Source of the DNA: Dipteris shenzhenensis
Taxonomy: Eukaryota; Polypodiophyta; Polypodiopsida; Gleicheniales
Length of the DNA: 64,000 bases
Assembly (NCBI GenBank): GCA_047967505.1
Contig: CM106538.1
Direction: 5' to 3' (one strand)
Of the stretch, positions 10,188-20,700 are shown in pieces (within the stretch, counting starts at the first letter, position 1; every line of letters starts with the position of its first letter). The position numbers and the translations under genes are program-made. The notes below the pieces were generated by a model. It was not told the DNA's origin and ran no database searches. It saw only the letters and a list, made by a program, of their open reading frames with translations.

Positions 10188-10561
10188 TGGCAAGGGTTGA
10201 TCTCATTGAGGATGAGAGCGAGCCCATCATTGATATTGGCAAAACTATTTTACATATTGTCACATTCTCCTCACCTCACTTAATTTTTGTATATGTGGGT
10301 TTACCAGAAAGCATTGATATTTTTATTAAAATTATGTGCTTTTGACCAATGCAAACTTGGTCCTGGAAGTAAATCAACTTAGAGAGAGGCCCAAAACCGT
10401 GCCCCTCCTAATCCTCAGATCTCATAGTAAACAAGGCAAGTACACAGGAAGTGCTCCTTTGTCGAAGGATGCTATTGCACATCCTTTAACTCATTATGTT
10501 ATTCATTAAATAAAATCACTTGTTTTCCTTAAATGTCCTATTTATGGTCCTTCGCTTGTTG
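10188..10561 (+). other. Continuation of the interrupted CACTA frame, then no clear gene
   Basis: To about 10310 the open frame IIDIGKTILHIVTFSS continues the acidic tail before the LTR insertion. Beyond that no recognisable coding is seen until 10562. Confidence 0.4.
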
Positions 10562-11580
10562 CCTCACGAGCAGACGCATTGAATAAGGTCATCTATGAGA
10601 ATCACCATCGATTTCTCCCACCTGATCATCCTAGATACGTTGTCCCTTGGAATGAAGTCCTCCCACAATCACTCACTGTGGGAGATTGGATGAGAATTTG
10701 GGACAGTTCCATGACTCCTCCACCACTTGGCATGAGCCGGTAAGGGTTTGTAACTATTGTGTGCTATATTGGCTAGAAATAAAGACTGCCCATTAACACC
10801 GGCTTTTGTTTAGATACTCCATCTTTTATCATTTACCATATTGAACCCACCTCAAGATCAATCACCTGCTTGATCCCATGCATATCTTCAAGAATGTGGC
10901 ATCTACCATTTGGGAACATTTGAATGGGACACGAGATTCCGCAGGCATAAGGGAGGATCTACGTACCACAGGGAGGATGCATGAAGCTTGGCCACAAGAG
11001 AGACCAAATGGGTGTGTTTTTTACCTCATGCACCATGGAGGTTATCAAAGCTAGAGATGGTGGTGGTGAAGCACACTATTACTATAATTCGTACTCCCAC
11101 TAGATGCATGAGGTGTTTGAAGGGGGCCTTTACAAAGAGCAAGAAAATAGGTGTAGAGCAATTATATGGCTTGAAATCTCATGATTGGCACAAGATGCTA
11201 AAAGTAAGTATTTTATGTGCATAATATCTTTTTCCTTTCAAATTTGTGAGTGAATTAGAAGCAACTAATCAACCATTCCTCGTGTGTTCAGTTCATACTA
11301 CTTACTAGCATTTCTCGTAGTGCATCAAAGGATGTGAAGGATTGTATTTACAAGATGGGCAACCTTGTGAGGTACTTTACATGATACAAAATGTGATGTG
11401 TATCAATGCTCCATGCAAGGTGTTCATATTGCTAATATGGTGTACTTTTTTATTTCTAGATATGTGAGCTCAAAGGAAATAGATCCCACCATGCTTGATA
11501 ATGCTCGAGTTATGTCAGTGGAGGTGGTTTGTTTAGTGGAGGAGACATTTTCACACTCTATTCTAGTGCTTGACAAGTAG
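10562..11580 (+). pseudogene. CACTA/EnSpm Tnp2 transposase with DUF4218-like part (three exons, disrupted)
   Basis: Recognisable Tnp2 blocks occur in order: FLPPDHPRYVVPWNE, then LLDPMHIFKNVASTIWEHL with GIREDLRTTGRMHEAWP (family pattern D.MH..KNV...L.GTL...R.DL...G.....), then LYGLKSHDWHKML (pattern LKSHDCHVLMQ). After a GT-AG intron (about 11204-11290) comes ASKDVKDCIYKMGNLVR. A second intron (about 11370-11459) joins cleanly to YVSSKEIDPTMLDNARVM and VEVVCLVEETFSHSI, a DUF4218-like block. Stops and frame changes before 11000 show it is dead. It sits on the opposite strand to the Tnp2 pieces at 5968-6731 and 12657-13727. Confidence 0.8.
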
Positions 11581-11721
11581 AATTTCGAAAATCCTTGTCG
11601 AACCACGACTTCTTAGTGGGCAGCAGTTTGCAAACACCCTCACACAAAAAAAAATGATGATCATAATTGCACTTTCCGTCTCCTTTGTTTGTAGTCTACT
11701 GCTCAGGATTCTTCCTTCATC

Positions 11722-12054
11722 ATGCGAGGAAGAAGCTGCCTTTTGCTGGCAATGACTAAGTCCCCCTTGCTGCTGCCTTGCCGCTATAAGCCTATAAAGG
11801 TATCCACCCTCTCCTCAAACTCAGCGAATACCCATACTTTTCCTCTTCGTTTTACCTACCAAGTTTCCCTTGCCTTACCAAAATCATCACTACCGCTTTT
11901 TGCCTCACGGAGCGCTTATTCACCTATCAGTGTGGGCAAAGGACATTCCACCTTAAACCATCTGCAAAAGAGAGAGAGCACAGCCCTAATCCCCTCCTTG
12001 CATTCTAGAATTGCAGATAGATGTAGGGCTGTGCTCTCTCTCTTCGGCCGCTGA
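11722..12054 (+). CDS. Hypothetical 110-codon frame, possible transit-peptide-like exon
   Basis: From the ATG at 11722 the frame is Ser/Thr/Leu-rich and basic with few acidic residues (for example KVSTLSSNSANTHTFPL), a composition seen in organelle transit peptides. No downstream domain is found, and part of the frame is the inverted repeat below. It may be a captured exon or chance. Confidence 0.2.
   Translation: MRGRSCLLLAMTKSPLLLPCRYKPIKVSTLSSNSANTHTFPLRFTYQVSLALPKSSLPLFASRSAYSPISVGKGHSTLNHLQKRESTALIPSLHSRIADRCRAVLSLFGR
11969..12044. repeat. Perfect 19-bp inverted repeat
   Basis: AGAGAGAGAGCACAGCCCT at the left arm is the reverse complement of AGGGCTGTGCTCTCTCTCT at about 12025-12043, with a loop of about 37 bases. 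The loop holds a smaller palindrome around TTCTAGAA. Confidence 0.8.
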
Positions 12055-12362
12055 TGTCGGTGCTCTACAGAACCACTTCCTCAGACTTGCTCTTCAGTTC
12101 CCTTGCCGGCCTGGTCTTCCCCCTATCTTTAGTCATTGTAGTATTAACATGTTTCCCCCCATTGTCCTGTCAGTCTCATGCTCAGTATTATTTTTGTAAT
12201 TTTGAAATCAGCCAAAAAGTGTATCTGGGGAATTGGGGATGCATGTCGCTGTGAGTATGGTGTAGGTAATGTTTTGCAATGGACGCCTTGCAGGCTTTCG
12301 TGTACACAAGAAGATGTTTCTCGGGATGGGTCAGTGGGAAGCACTCTCTGATTGCGGCGTGC

Positions 12363-12614
12363 TCAGTTTTCTCCATCCGAGCCGAAATTTTTTCGGGAAA
12401 CAAAGTAAGAATCCCTCTTAGTTATGAATTGTGCGGCTACTCCATCTGACCACACCCAATGTTCATTGATGTGAATGCCCTGATCTTTCAACCATTTATG
12501 ATGGAGCATAAAGCAATGCTGAACTAAAAAAGTGTTAATCATTTTATCATAAAATATATAAAAGTGATAGTATTGTGGATGACACCTGCAATACATGTAC
12601 AGGTAATATGGCAA
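12363..12614 (-). pseudogene. DDE transposase fragment (WSDG block)
   Basis: The minus strand reads INTFLVQHCFMLHHKWLKD, then INEHWVWSDGVAAQF. The stretch CATCTGACCACACCCAATGT (plus strand) also occurs near 40460-40485. There the same block sits in a longer transposase pseudogene with DFAENY and HGKGEHDG motifs. This piece is therefore a fragment of that second transposase type, joined next to CACTA sequence. Confidence 0.65.
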
Positions 12615-12656
12615 GAGATTGTAACCTGGCTAGAGTGCTAATGCATGGATTGGATC

Positions 12657-13727
12657 TCATTTTGTTCTTTGAAAGTGTACAAAATGCCATGACATGAGCT
12701 TTGCAATGGATTTGCACTTGAACATATGTTGGATGCGAGGGATTATGGGAAAATGTCGCAAAACCTTACGAGGCACGTCCAAAGTTTTGAGATCTGCTCT
12801 ATATCTTGCCTCTCCACAAGTAGGACACTCTCTTGCATCCTTATGTAGTCCACGAAACAAAACGCAATTGTTGATGCATGAATGGATTTGCTTGTAATCT
12901 AATCCTCCAAGAGAGGTCACATGTTGCCTTGCCATATCTCTTGAGGTCGGTAATTTATTCTCCCTTGGAAGCATTTTACACAATAGCCTGCACGTGAAGA
13001 CCATAAATGAGGAGAAGCATTCGAGTAATTGACCCACTAGCATAATTCACCATGTTTGCAAAATAGACTTTAAAGCTTACTTGAGTAATGCATTCAAACT
13101 TGCATTGCTCTATCCATAGATGGTGTGCAAGTTTAGTAACTCAAGGGAGGCACGTAGAACAGAGAATGTGCACCCCTCAAACAGTGGAGTCGATGTTGCG
13201 GTAAAAAGATCGTCCTGCTCCATGCTATCATCCCTCCCTTCGGATTCATGGACATATAAATCCTGCACCATATCATCAAACACCTCGTCCTCCACGGCTT
13301 CATGAGGTAATGGCGGAGGGCTAATATCACCATCACTCCATGCATCCATAATGGTCCCTCCTGAAGATCCCACCTCATATCGCCGATGCTTCGCCTCCTC
13401 ATGACGAGCATAGGGCAACATATGCGAGTGTGGCACTACATCCTGTATCAAATTAAAATGGGATCATAAGTCAAACATATGAACACCCATAGGTATCTCA
13501 ATCAACCTTAACTCTTTAACACTTACCATGTTTACGGTCACATCCCATTCTCCATACTTTGAGATGTGATTGAGTGTAATCCTGCATGCACGATACATGT
13601 TTCCTCGACATCGATCACACATACATTTGATTTTTTGCTCTAACCACATTTCGCGATGGTGGATACGGAGGGATTCATCCTCACTACAGCTACTTGTTGA
13701 AGATGAAGACATCCTACAAATAAACAA
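12657..13727 (-). pseudogene. CACTA/EnSpm Tnp2 N-terminal region
   Basis: In minus-strand order: MWLEQKIKCMCDRCRGNMYRA with TLNHISKYGEWD (13727-13464), resembling the transposase-associated C.C..C......V..HL...GF pattern. Next is an acidic linker (13451-13110). Then come MLPRENKLPTSRDMAR, LDYKQIHSCINNCVLF, CPTCGEARY and VPRKVLRHFPIIPR (13043-12657), the standard Tnp2 sequence. Introns probably separate the blocks, and the catalytic core is missing because a different transposase piece follows at 12614. It lies immediately 5' to 3' from the repeat array at 13775-13905. Confidence 0.8.
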
Positions 13728-13774
13728 CCCAAAAAATTTGCTCTTGTATCAAATATTTAATCTTAAAACTCTGT

Positions 13775-13905
13775 GGCGCATCTAAAACTGCGTCTGTCTG
13801 TTCTGTGGTGCACGTCTATAGGCATGTCTAAACCGTGTTGTAGATGTACAATTAAACACGCATTTAGACACGTATATAGACGTGCAATTAGATGCGCTTA
13901 TAGAT
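13775..13905. repeat. GCGTCTATA-like array, split by the Gypsy insertion
   Basis: Motifs such as GGCGCATCTAAAAC, CACGTCTATAGGC, GACACGTATATAGACG and GATGCGCTTATAG are dense here. The array resumes at 26653 as TAGATGCGG after the Gypsy element, so the retrotransposon landed inside it. Confidence 0.75.
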
Positions 13906-15192
13906 TGTTGGCTCTTTCCTACTGTTTTGGTAGGAAGAGCTGGGTAATCTATGTTGCAGGGTTCCGAGGCTTTTTGTCACCTACAAATATATTGGAATTG
14001 TCGTTGTAGTATATATGTAGCTTAGGACCTCGAGTCGTGTTCCGGTGAGAGACGTAGGCTTAAGTGTGGTGAGTAAACATAATGCAAGCATGTGTAAAAG
14101 GCACGTAAACCATTGTTGTTGGGGTAATGAAGGCTTTCACCTTCATTGGGGGTTGTAGGGTTTAGGAGGAGTTTAAGGGTTCAGAAGGAGGTTGTAGGGT
14201 TTAGAAAGAGTTCAAGGGTTTAGGAGAAGTTCCAGGGTTCAGAAGGAGGTTCCAGGATTTAGAAAGAGTTCCAGGGTTTAGAAGGAGGTCCAAGGTTTAG
14301 AAGGAGTCCAGGGTTAGAGGGAGGATTCAAGGTTCAGAGTAGAATACATGGTGGAGAACTCGTCTCCCTCGTAGATCATGGAGTATAAGGGTTTAGGAAA
14401 GCATAGGAGTGGGAGAGGAAGAAGGTGTAAGAGCATGGGTGAAGGAAGAGAAAGAGGAGGAAGGAGGAGGAGGGAAGAGGAGGAGGGAGAGGGAGGAGAG
14501 AGGAGGAGGAGGAGGAGGAGGGAGGAGGAGGAGGAGGAGGAGGAGGGAGGAGGAGGAGAAGGAGGAAGGAGAAGGAGGGAGGAGGAGAGGGAGAGGGTGG
14601 GTTGCAGGGTTGGAGGAGAGGGGAGAAGGGTTGCAAGGTTAGGACATGCTTTTGGACGTGCAGTGCAAGGAAGCATGGACACTTGAGACAAATGCTTGGA
14701 ATACCAATGTAGACTCAACACAATGCCCCAAGAGTGTGGGCTTCATTCCATTATGGGGTATTTATACAAGTTGGAGAGCTTCTCTCTCTGCATGTAACAC
14801 AAAGTCGTATCACAAAGTTGTAACACAAAGTTGTATCACAAAGTCGTAACACAAAGTTGTGTCACAAAGTCGTAACACAAAGTTGTGTCACAAAGTCGTA
14901 ACACATTCTCTCTCTTCATGTAGAAGATGTAACACAAAGTTGTTACACAAAGTTGTTACACAAAGTTGTAACACAAAGTTGTAACACAAAGTTGTGTCAC
15001 AAAGTTGTATCACAAAGTCGTAACACATTCTCTCTCTTCATGTAGACAAACTCGTAACACAAAGTTGTTACACAAAGTTGTAACATAAAGTTGTGTCTAG
15101 AAGTTGTAACACAAAGTTGTAACACAAAGTTGTATCACAAAGTTGTATCACCTTCTCTTTCTTCATAAGTTCATGTTGGCACAGAGTCAACA
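13906..15192 (-). repeat. 3' LTR of the Gypsy element
   Basis: Contains four layers. These are degenerate 20-bp AGGGTTTAGAAGGAGTTCC-type repeats (about 14150-14330), a purine block (AGG)n (14440-14640), a TATTTATAC box-like site near 14758, and an array of 12-14 bp CACAAAGTTGTAA units (about 14795-15150). It is about 24 bp longer than the other LTR, mostly in the purine block near 14585. Confidence 0.93.
14795..15155. repeat. Minisatellite of CACAAAGTTGTAA units inside the LTR
   Basis: About two dozen copies of CACAAAGT(T/C)GT(A/T)(A/T) and variants, interrupted twice by TTCTCTCTCTTCATGTAGA. The same array is in the other LTR at about 26268-26610. Confidence 0.9.
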
Positions 15193-16099
15193 TACTCCCG
15201 GATCCATTTTATTACCCGTCCTCAGGTTATGGCTTATTTTGATTTCAGAGTTGGGATGCCATGTGCATAATTCAGTGGCTATTTAGCTTGTGGTATGCGA
15301 GTCGTTCCTGCTATAATGCTTTTGCACCACACAATTTGTAGTCAATAGTCAAGAAACTTATCTCCTCTTAAGGAGGGGTAGATGACTATGATTGCCAGAG
15401 GGGATCTCGTTGCTGAGGTTGCGGATGCTGCCATCGAATCTTCTTGGGAAGAGGTTTAGCGGGGGTCTCGTTGTGGAGGATTGGTATAAAGGACGTTGGT
15501 CAAGAAGCTTGTCTCCACTTAAGGAGGGGTAGATGACTATGAATGTCAGAGGGGATCTCGTTGCTGAGGTTGCAGACGCTGCCATCGAATCTTCTTGGGA
15601 AGAGATTTGGCGGGGGTCTCGTTGTTGAGGCTGTCATTTCTTGCTATCTTGCATACATGTTGGATGCGATTGCACCCGTAGCATTGAGCTTGTAGATAAT
15701 TAGTATGCAAGTTTGATATTTTTGCATATAGGAGACGGTTGTGATGTTTGGCGGGGGTCTCGTTGCGGAGGCTGCAGACTCTGTTGCCAATTCATCTTGA
15801 GTTTTGGCATAGCTTTGTGTAGTGCGTGTGAATTCATTGCATGCTTTGAGAGTATGGAATGAAAGTGTGTGATACTATTTTTTATGCAATCTATTATGTG
15901 CCTATGCAAAATCATGTGAGTGCATGTGATGTGTCTAACTATATGCTTATTTGTGGGATTTGATAGGGAAACTAAGACTCAAACATCCCTAATGTGCAAA
16001 AAACATGCGTATGCAGTGAGTGTGCGTGTAAGAATCTAGTGCAAACTATATGTGCAAAAACGTGCAAATGCGAGTGAGTGCTTGTGATACAATCTAATC
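15193..16099 (-). other. 3' untranslated part of the Gypsy element with a 151-bp tandem duplication
   Basis: No coding frame is seen. Two units offset by 151 bp (15350-15478 and 15501-15630) share AAGGAGGGGTAGATGACTAT, GGGGATCTCGTTGCTGAGG and CATCGAATCTTCTTGGGAA. A partial third piece (GGCGGGGGTCTCGTTG) is near 15751. The polypurine tract next to the left LTR (GGATCCGGGAGTA on the minus strand) is weak. Confidence 0.7.
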
Positions 16100-16975
16100 C
16101 TAATTAAGGAAGACTTGGTTTCCCAAATCTTCGTTTTTGTTGGGGATGGCTCGCGTGTTGATGTAGTAGCGCTTCAGTCGGCTCCCGTTTATTGTTGTGT
16201 TGAATTGGACTCCATCGAGTGTTTCAAGTAGCACAGCTCCAATGGGATTCATCTGTCGTACTCGGTAGGGTCCTTGACCTAGATACTTCAGTTTTCCCTT
16301 GTGTACTTTGGCATTGTATAACAGGACTAAGTCGCCTTCCTTGATGTCTTTAGCTTTTAGATTCCTGTCAAACCATGCCTTTCTTCGACGTTTTTCTGTT
16401 GTCATGGCATGATAAGCGACTAGTCTTGTCTCTGTATGCTTTTCCAACTGACAGAGCCTTTTTTTTAAGGACTCATGATCACCCATGCGTTCCTGTATTG
16501 CGATGCGCAGACTTGGTATTATAAATTCAAGTGGGACCATGGCTTCAAGGCCGTACACCAATTGAAAAGGTGTGTTCCCTGTACTGACCTTGAATGTGGT
16601 TCTGTATGCCCATAAGGCTACATTCAGTTTCTCTGCCCAATCAGAACGCTGTGGTTCTACTACCTTGGTGAGGATATTGCATATGATTTTGTTTGTGGAT
16701 TCTGCTAGTCCATTCCCTTGGGGGTAGTAGGGTGTGCTTTTTCTATGAATGACCATGAAGCCAGACAAGAGTTCTTGGATTACCTCATTGACAAAATGTG
16801 TGCCTCTATCTGACACAATTTCAAGGGGGCATCCGAATCGGGTGATCACATGTTCGTACAAGAATCTTGCTGTGCTTTTGGCATCTGCCTTTCTGACTGC
16901 TTTAGCTTCAGCCCATTTTGTAAAGTAATCAGTGGCCACAATGATGTAGCGTGCCTGTGTTCCTTTTGCTGCTGG
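16100..16975 (-). pseudogene. Gypsy integrase, catalytic and C-terminal part
   Basis: The frame ending at 16100 holds the integrase core: the DYFTKWAEA region, IVSDRGTHFVN (second Asp) and GLAESTNKI (Glu), then a C-terminal domain with the GPY/F motif LGQGPYRV. The first Asp (WGIDYVGP) is in the preceding frame. A one-base shift near 16965-16985 separates the two frames, so integrase is not made as one chain. Confidence 0.9.
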
Positions 16976-19900
16976 GGATGTATGGGACCCACATAATCAA
17001 TCCCCCATTTTTCAAATGGCTGTTGTGCAACAACTGTTGTTAGGGGATTGAAGTCTTTGTGTTGTGGTTTAATAGTTCGTTGGCATACATCACAGCCTTT
17101 TACATATTCATAGGCATCTGCCCACAGTGTTGGCCACCAGTAGCCTGCGAGGAGAACTTTTCTTGCTGTGGCTTCCCCTTGGAAGTGTCCTCCTGCAATG
17201 CCTTCATGGACTTCACTCAGGATTGGCAGGGTCTCATGAGGCATTACACATCTTCGTAATATCTGGTCCTTGCCCATCTTGTATAGTTGTCCTGCAATGA
17301 GTTGATATGGTGCAGCCTTTAGAATCAATTTTCTGGCATCTACTACTTTCATGTCAGGGGGTGGTCTTCCTGCCATCAAGTACCCAATGATATCTCCACA
17401 CCATTCTGGAACAGCATCTATTTGAAATAGTGTGGCATCTGGTAAGTCATCTTCTATTCCATTGGCTTCTTCTCCTGTCTTGACTCGAGACATGTGATCG
17501 GCAATGTAGTGTTGGGCACCTTTGCGGACCACAATTTTGAAGTTGAATTCTTGTAGCAAGAGGAGCCATCTGGTTATTCTTCCGGTGGTACACGGACGGT
17601 TCACAAGATAAAGCAATGCTTGATGGTCGGTGTAGAAGACAAAATCATTTGCGAGTAGATAGTGCCGAAATTTCTTTACACTGTACACCATTTCGAGGGC
17701 TTCTCTTTCTGTGGTTGTATAGTTGATCTCTGCATCATTGAGTTGTCGACTGGCGAAGTAGACGGGGTAGTCTTTCTTATGTTCACCAGGTTGACAAAGC
17801 ACACTCCCAATTGCATACTTGGATCCATCAGTATGAACATGAAAATCAATATCCCAATTGGGAGATAGAAGGATGGGTGCTGTGATTAGGCACCACTTTA
17901 AAAGCTCAAAGGCTTGGTCGCACTCTTCGGTCCATAAGAACTCCACTAATAATTTGTAAAGTGGTCTAGCTATCATGGCATACCGCAATATAAATCTTCT
18001 ATAATAGCCGGCATGTCCCATAAAGACCTGTACACCTTTGGAATTTATAGGAGGAGGCAATTCCATGATGATCTTGATTTTATCCATGTCAGTTGCAATC
18101 CCATGTTGAGAGATGATGTGTCCCAAAACAACTCCGTGGGTGACCATGAATTGGCATTTTGTTGGATTTAGGGAGATGCCATACTCCCTGCATTTGATTA
18201 GTACTTCTTCCAGACATTTGAAGTGGTCCTGTTTGGTTGAATGGATGCACAAATCATCCAAGAAGACCTGTAAAAACTTATTCAAAAATGACTTGAAAGC
18301 TGTGAACATGACTCGCTGGAATGTGGCTGGGGCATTACAAAGGCCGAATGGCATGACTCTATATGCAAAAATACCCCATTCTGTAGCAAATGCTGTTTTT
18401 GATTGGTCTTGAGGAGCAATTTGTACTTGGTTATAGCCACTGAAGCCATCCAAGAAGCTATAAATTTCGGATCCTGCCACCTTTTCCAACACTGTTTCTG
18501 TTAAGGGTAGGGGGTAGTGATCCCTCATTGTGGCGGCATTCACATTTTTCAAGTTTACGCATATTCTGAGCTTCTTGTTGCATTTAGGCACAATGACAAT
18601 GGGTGAAACCCAATCAGTGTGCTCTATCTCGTAGATGAATCCGGCATCTAGGAGTTTTTCCAGCTCGTCATAAACCATGGTGCCATATTTAGGATTTGTG
18701 CAATAAGGTCCACATACCTTAGGGCGAGCACCTTCCCTTATAGGGATCGTGTGAACTGCCACTTCTGGTGAAATTCCTTTCATCTCTTTGTATGACCATG
18801 CTAGGCAGTCACAGTATTCAATTAGGAGGTCTTTGAGTTTGATTTCATCTTCTTGACGGAGCTGTTTCCCAATGAAAACCAACTTTTCTTCCTCCCCTTC
18901 AAGGGCGAGGTTTATTGTGCATGTTTTTGCCGGTCCCTCATAGATTGGAGTTTCTCCAATGCTATTGGTTTCTTGAACTTCAGATTCTCTGATTGGTCTT
19001 GGCATTGCTATTGGTGCACTGCCACTTGTATAATTCTTAAAGTATTCCGGCACTGCTCGAAGATCGGCCTCTGATAGGGTTGAACTAGCCTGAGATGTGT
19101 CATGAGTACTGGGTGGCATAGTTGCATTTAGTAATTTGTTAGGCTCTTCTTTCCTTTCTTTTTCTGAAGTCTCTTGATTGAGCTTCATTCGCACATGTGG
19201 CTTATATTTCCGAAACTTCTTACGTTGGGAACTGTGGAGTAACTTTTCCACTGGTAAGGTGTTTCCAAGTAAGGGTTCATGTGCTGCACATACTCCTTCC
19301 AGTCCTTCAGGGGACCATTCAAGAGGTGGTGGTTTTGACTTTGAGGGGACTGCCTTTGCAAGATACAATTCCACAATCCGTGTTTGGACTCGTTCGAATT
19401 CATTGAAGTGCTCGGCCTTGGCTCTTCTGCGATTTCCTCCTGCAGCTTTCTTGCGGGATCTTCTGCTGTTATGCAACTGTGGAGGTTCAACTTTTGGGAG
19501 CTCAACTGCCATTAGGGCATGCAGAATGGCTAGGTCATTATCAAAGATGTGATCTTCAATTTCAGCATTTGCAGCCTCTGTTTCAAGGTCCCAAGGAAAA
19601 TCTGAGTCATCATTGGTATGGGGACCTTCTTCAGGTTCATTATCCCATTCGAGGTCAGCCATAAAGAAAGGCATCTCTAGATCGATTGGTTCTTCATGCG
19701 TCGATGGAGGATCGACCTGTGGTGCGTTAACATCTATCTGTGAGGAGATGGGGTCTAATGAATGGCAGTTGTCGATGGTTGCCAATGTTTGTATCCAGTT
19801 ATTGACATTGCTTTGTGAGTCACCTGCTATGGCATGCTGTTGCAAGGGATCTGATTTGCTCGAGATTGTCATGGAAGATGTGTCATCCAATGCTCTAGGA

Positions 19901-20700
19901 ACAATTGGTTTAATGACTCCTGTCCCCACATTCACCCTGACTGCAGTGTCTCGATTCTAGATTGTCAATCTATCCGTTCCCCAGTCATGGAGGACTGATG
20001 CTTCCCGTAACCAAGGACGTCCCAGTAAGATTTGATAGGATTTTTTGGGGAGATCCAAGATTGTGAATTGAAGGGAAAAGCGGACTCCTGCGATCTTTGT
20101 GGACACGCCATTCACTATTCCCAAGGGTTTAGCCCGTGAATCATCGGCAAGGCGTATGTTGAAATTAGCCTTTTGCATTGGTGGGAGACCCCATTCTTCG
20201 TAAAGCTCCTTTGATAGGACATTGACACCTGCTCCACCATCCACTATGGCTTGGATTTCATTATATGCCTTGTGGATCAAAGGCACAGTGATGTTGCGTA
20301 TGTCATCTTTCTCACCCATCCACACAGGGATATCATCAATGTCGTTCATAGGTGGAGGGGGATTTGCGAGTTCAATCCATCCTTTGAAACTCTCCCAGAG
20401 ATTGGGACAATTTCGTAAGAGGATTCCGATGGGAATGGACACAGGGCAACTCAGGATGCTAGAGAGTGCAGCTCCTTCAAGTTGACGTGGCGGTACATTC
20501 TGTTGTGGAGTTTGTTGTTGGAACAAGGGCTCGAGTACAGTATCAATACTTTGTGGGGCCAAGTCATGGAGTGGGTCTTGAGCTTGTTTCTGAGCCTCAA
20601 ATTGAGCTTGTTCATTTTGGACCCATTGCTGAAGTGCCTGAAAACGAGCCTTTTCCACCTCTGCATTCGGGAGTTGATGTAGATGAACTCGGCTGCTCAT
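16970..20700 (-). pseudogene. Gypsy pol: protease, reverse transcriptase, RNase H, integrase zinc finger
   Basis: One frame from 20700 carries a retropepsin-like site AIVDGGAGVNVLS, where D-G-G replaces the usual D-S/T-G. It also carries LLGRPWL, RT blocks (VPKCNKKLRICVNLKNVN, SFLDGFSGYNQVQIAP and MPFGLCNAPATFQRVM), the catalytic VFLDDLCIHS, and RNase H (HTDGSKYAIGSVLCQ, FYTDHQALLYL). Last are the HHCC finger of integrase (HEGIAGGHF...CDVCQR) and WGIDYVGP. A TAG at 19957-19959 interrupts the frame between protease and RT (LTI*NRDT), probably a former CAG. The start at 20700 is an internal ATG; gag precedes in another frame. Confidence 0.93.

Noticed and set aside
14314-14721. Leu/Ser/Pro-rich and Arg/Glu-rich frames in the Gypsy LTR purine block
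   Set aside because: They are reading frames of an (AGG)n stretch repeated in the other LTR (25798-26194).
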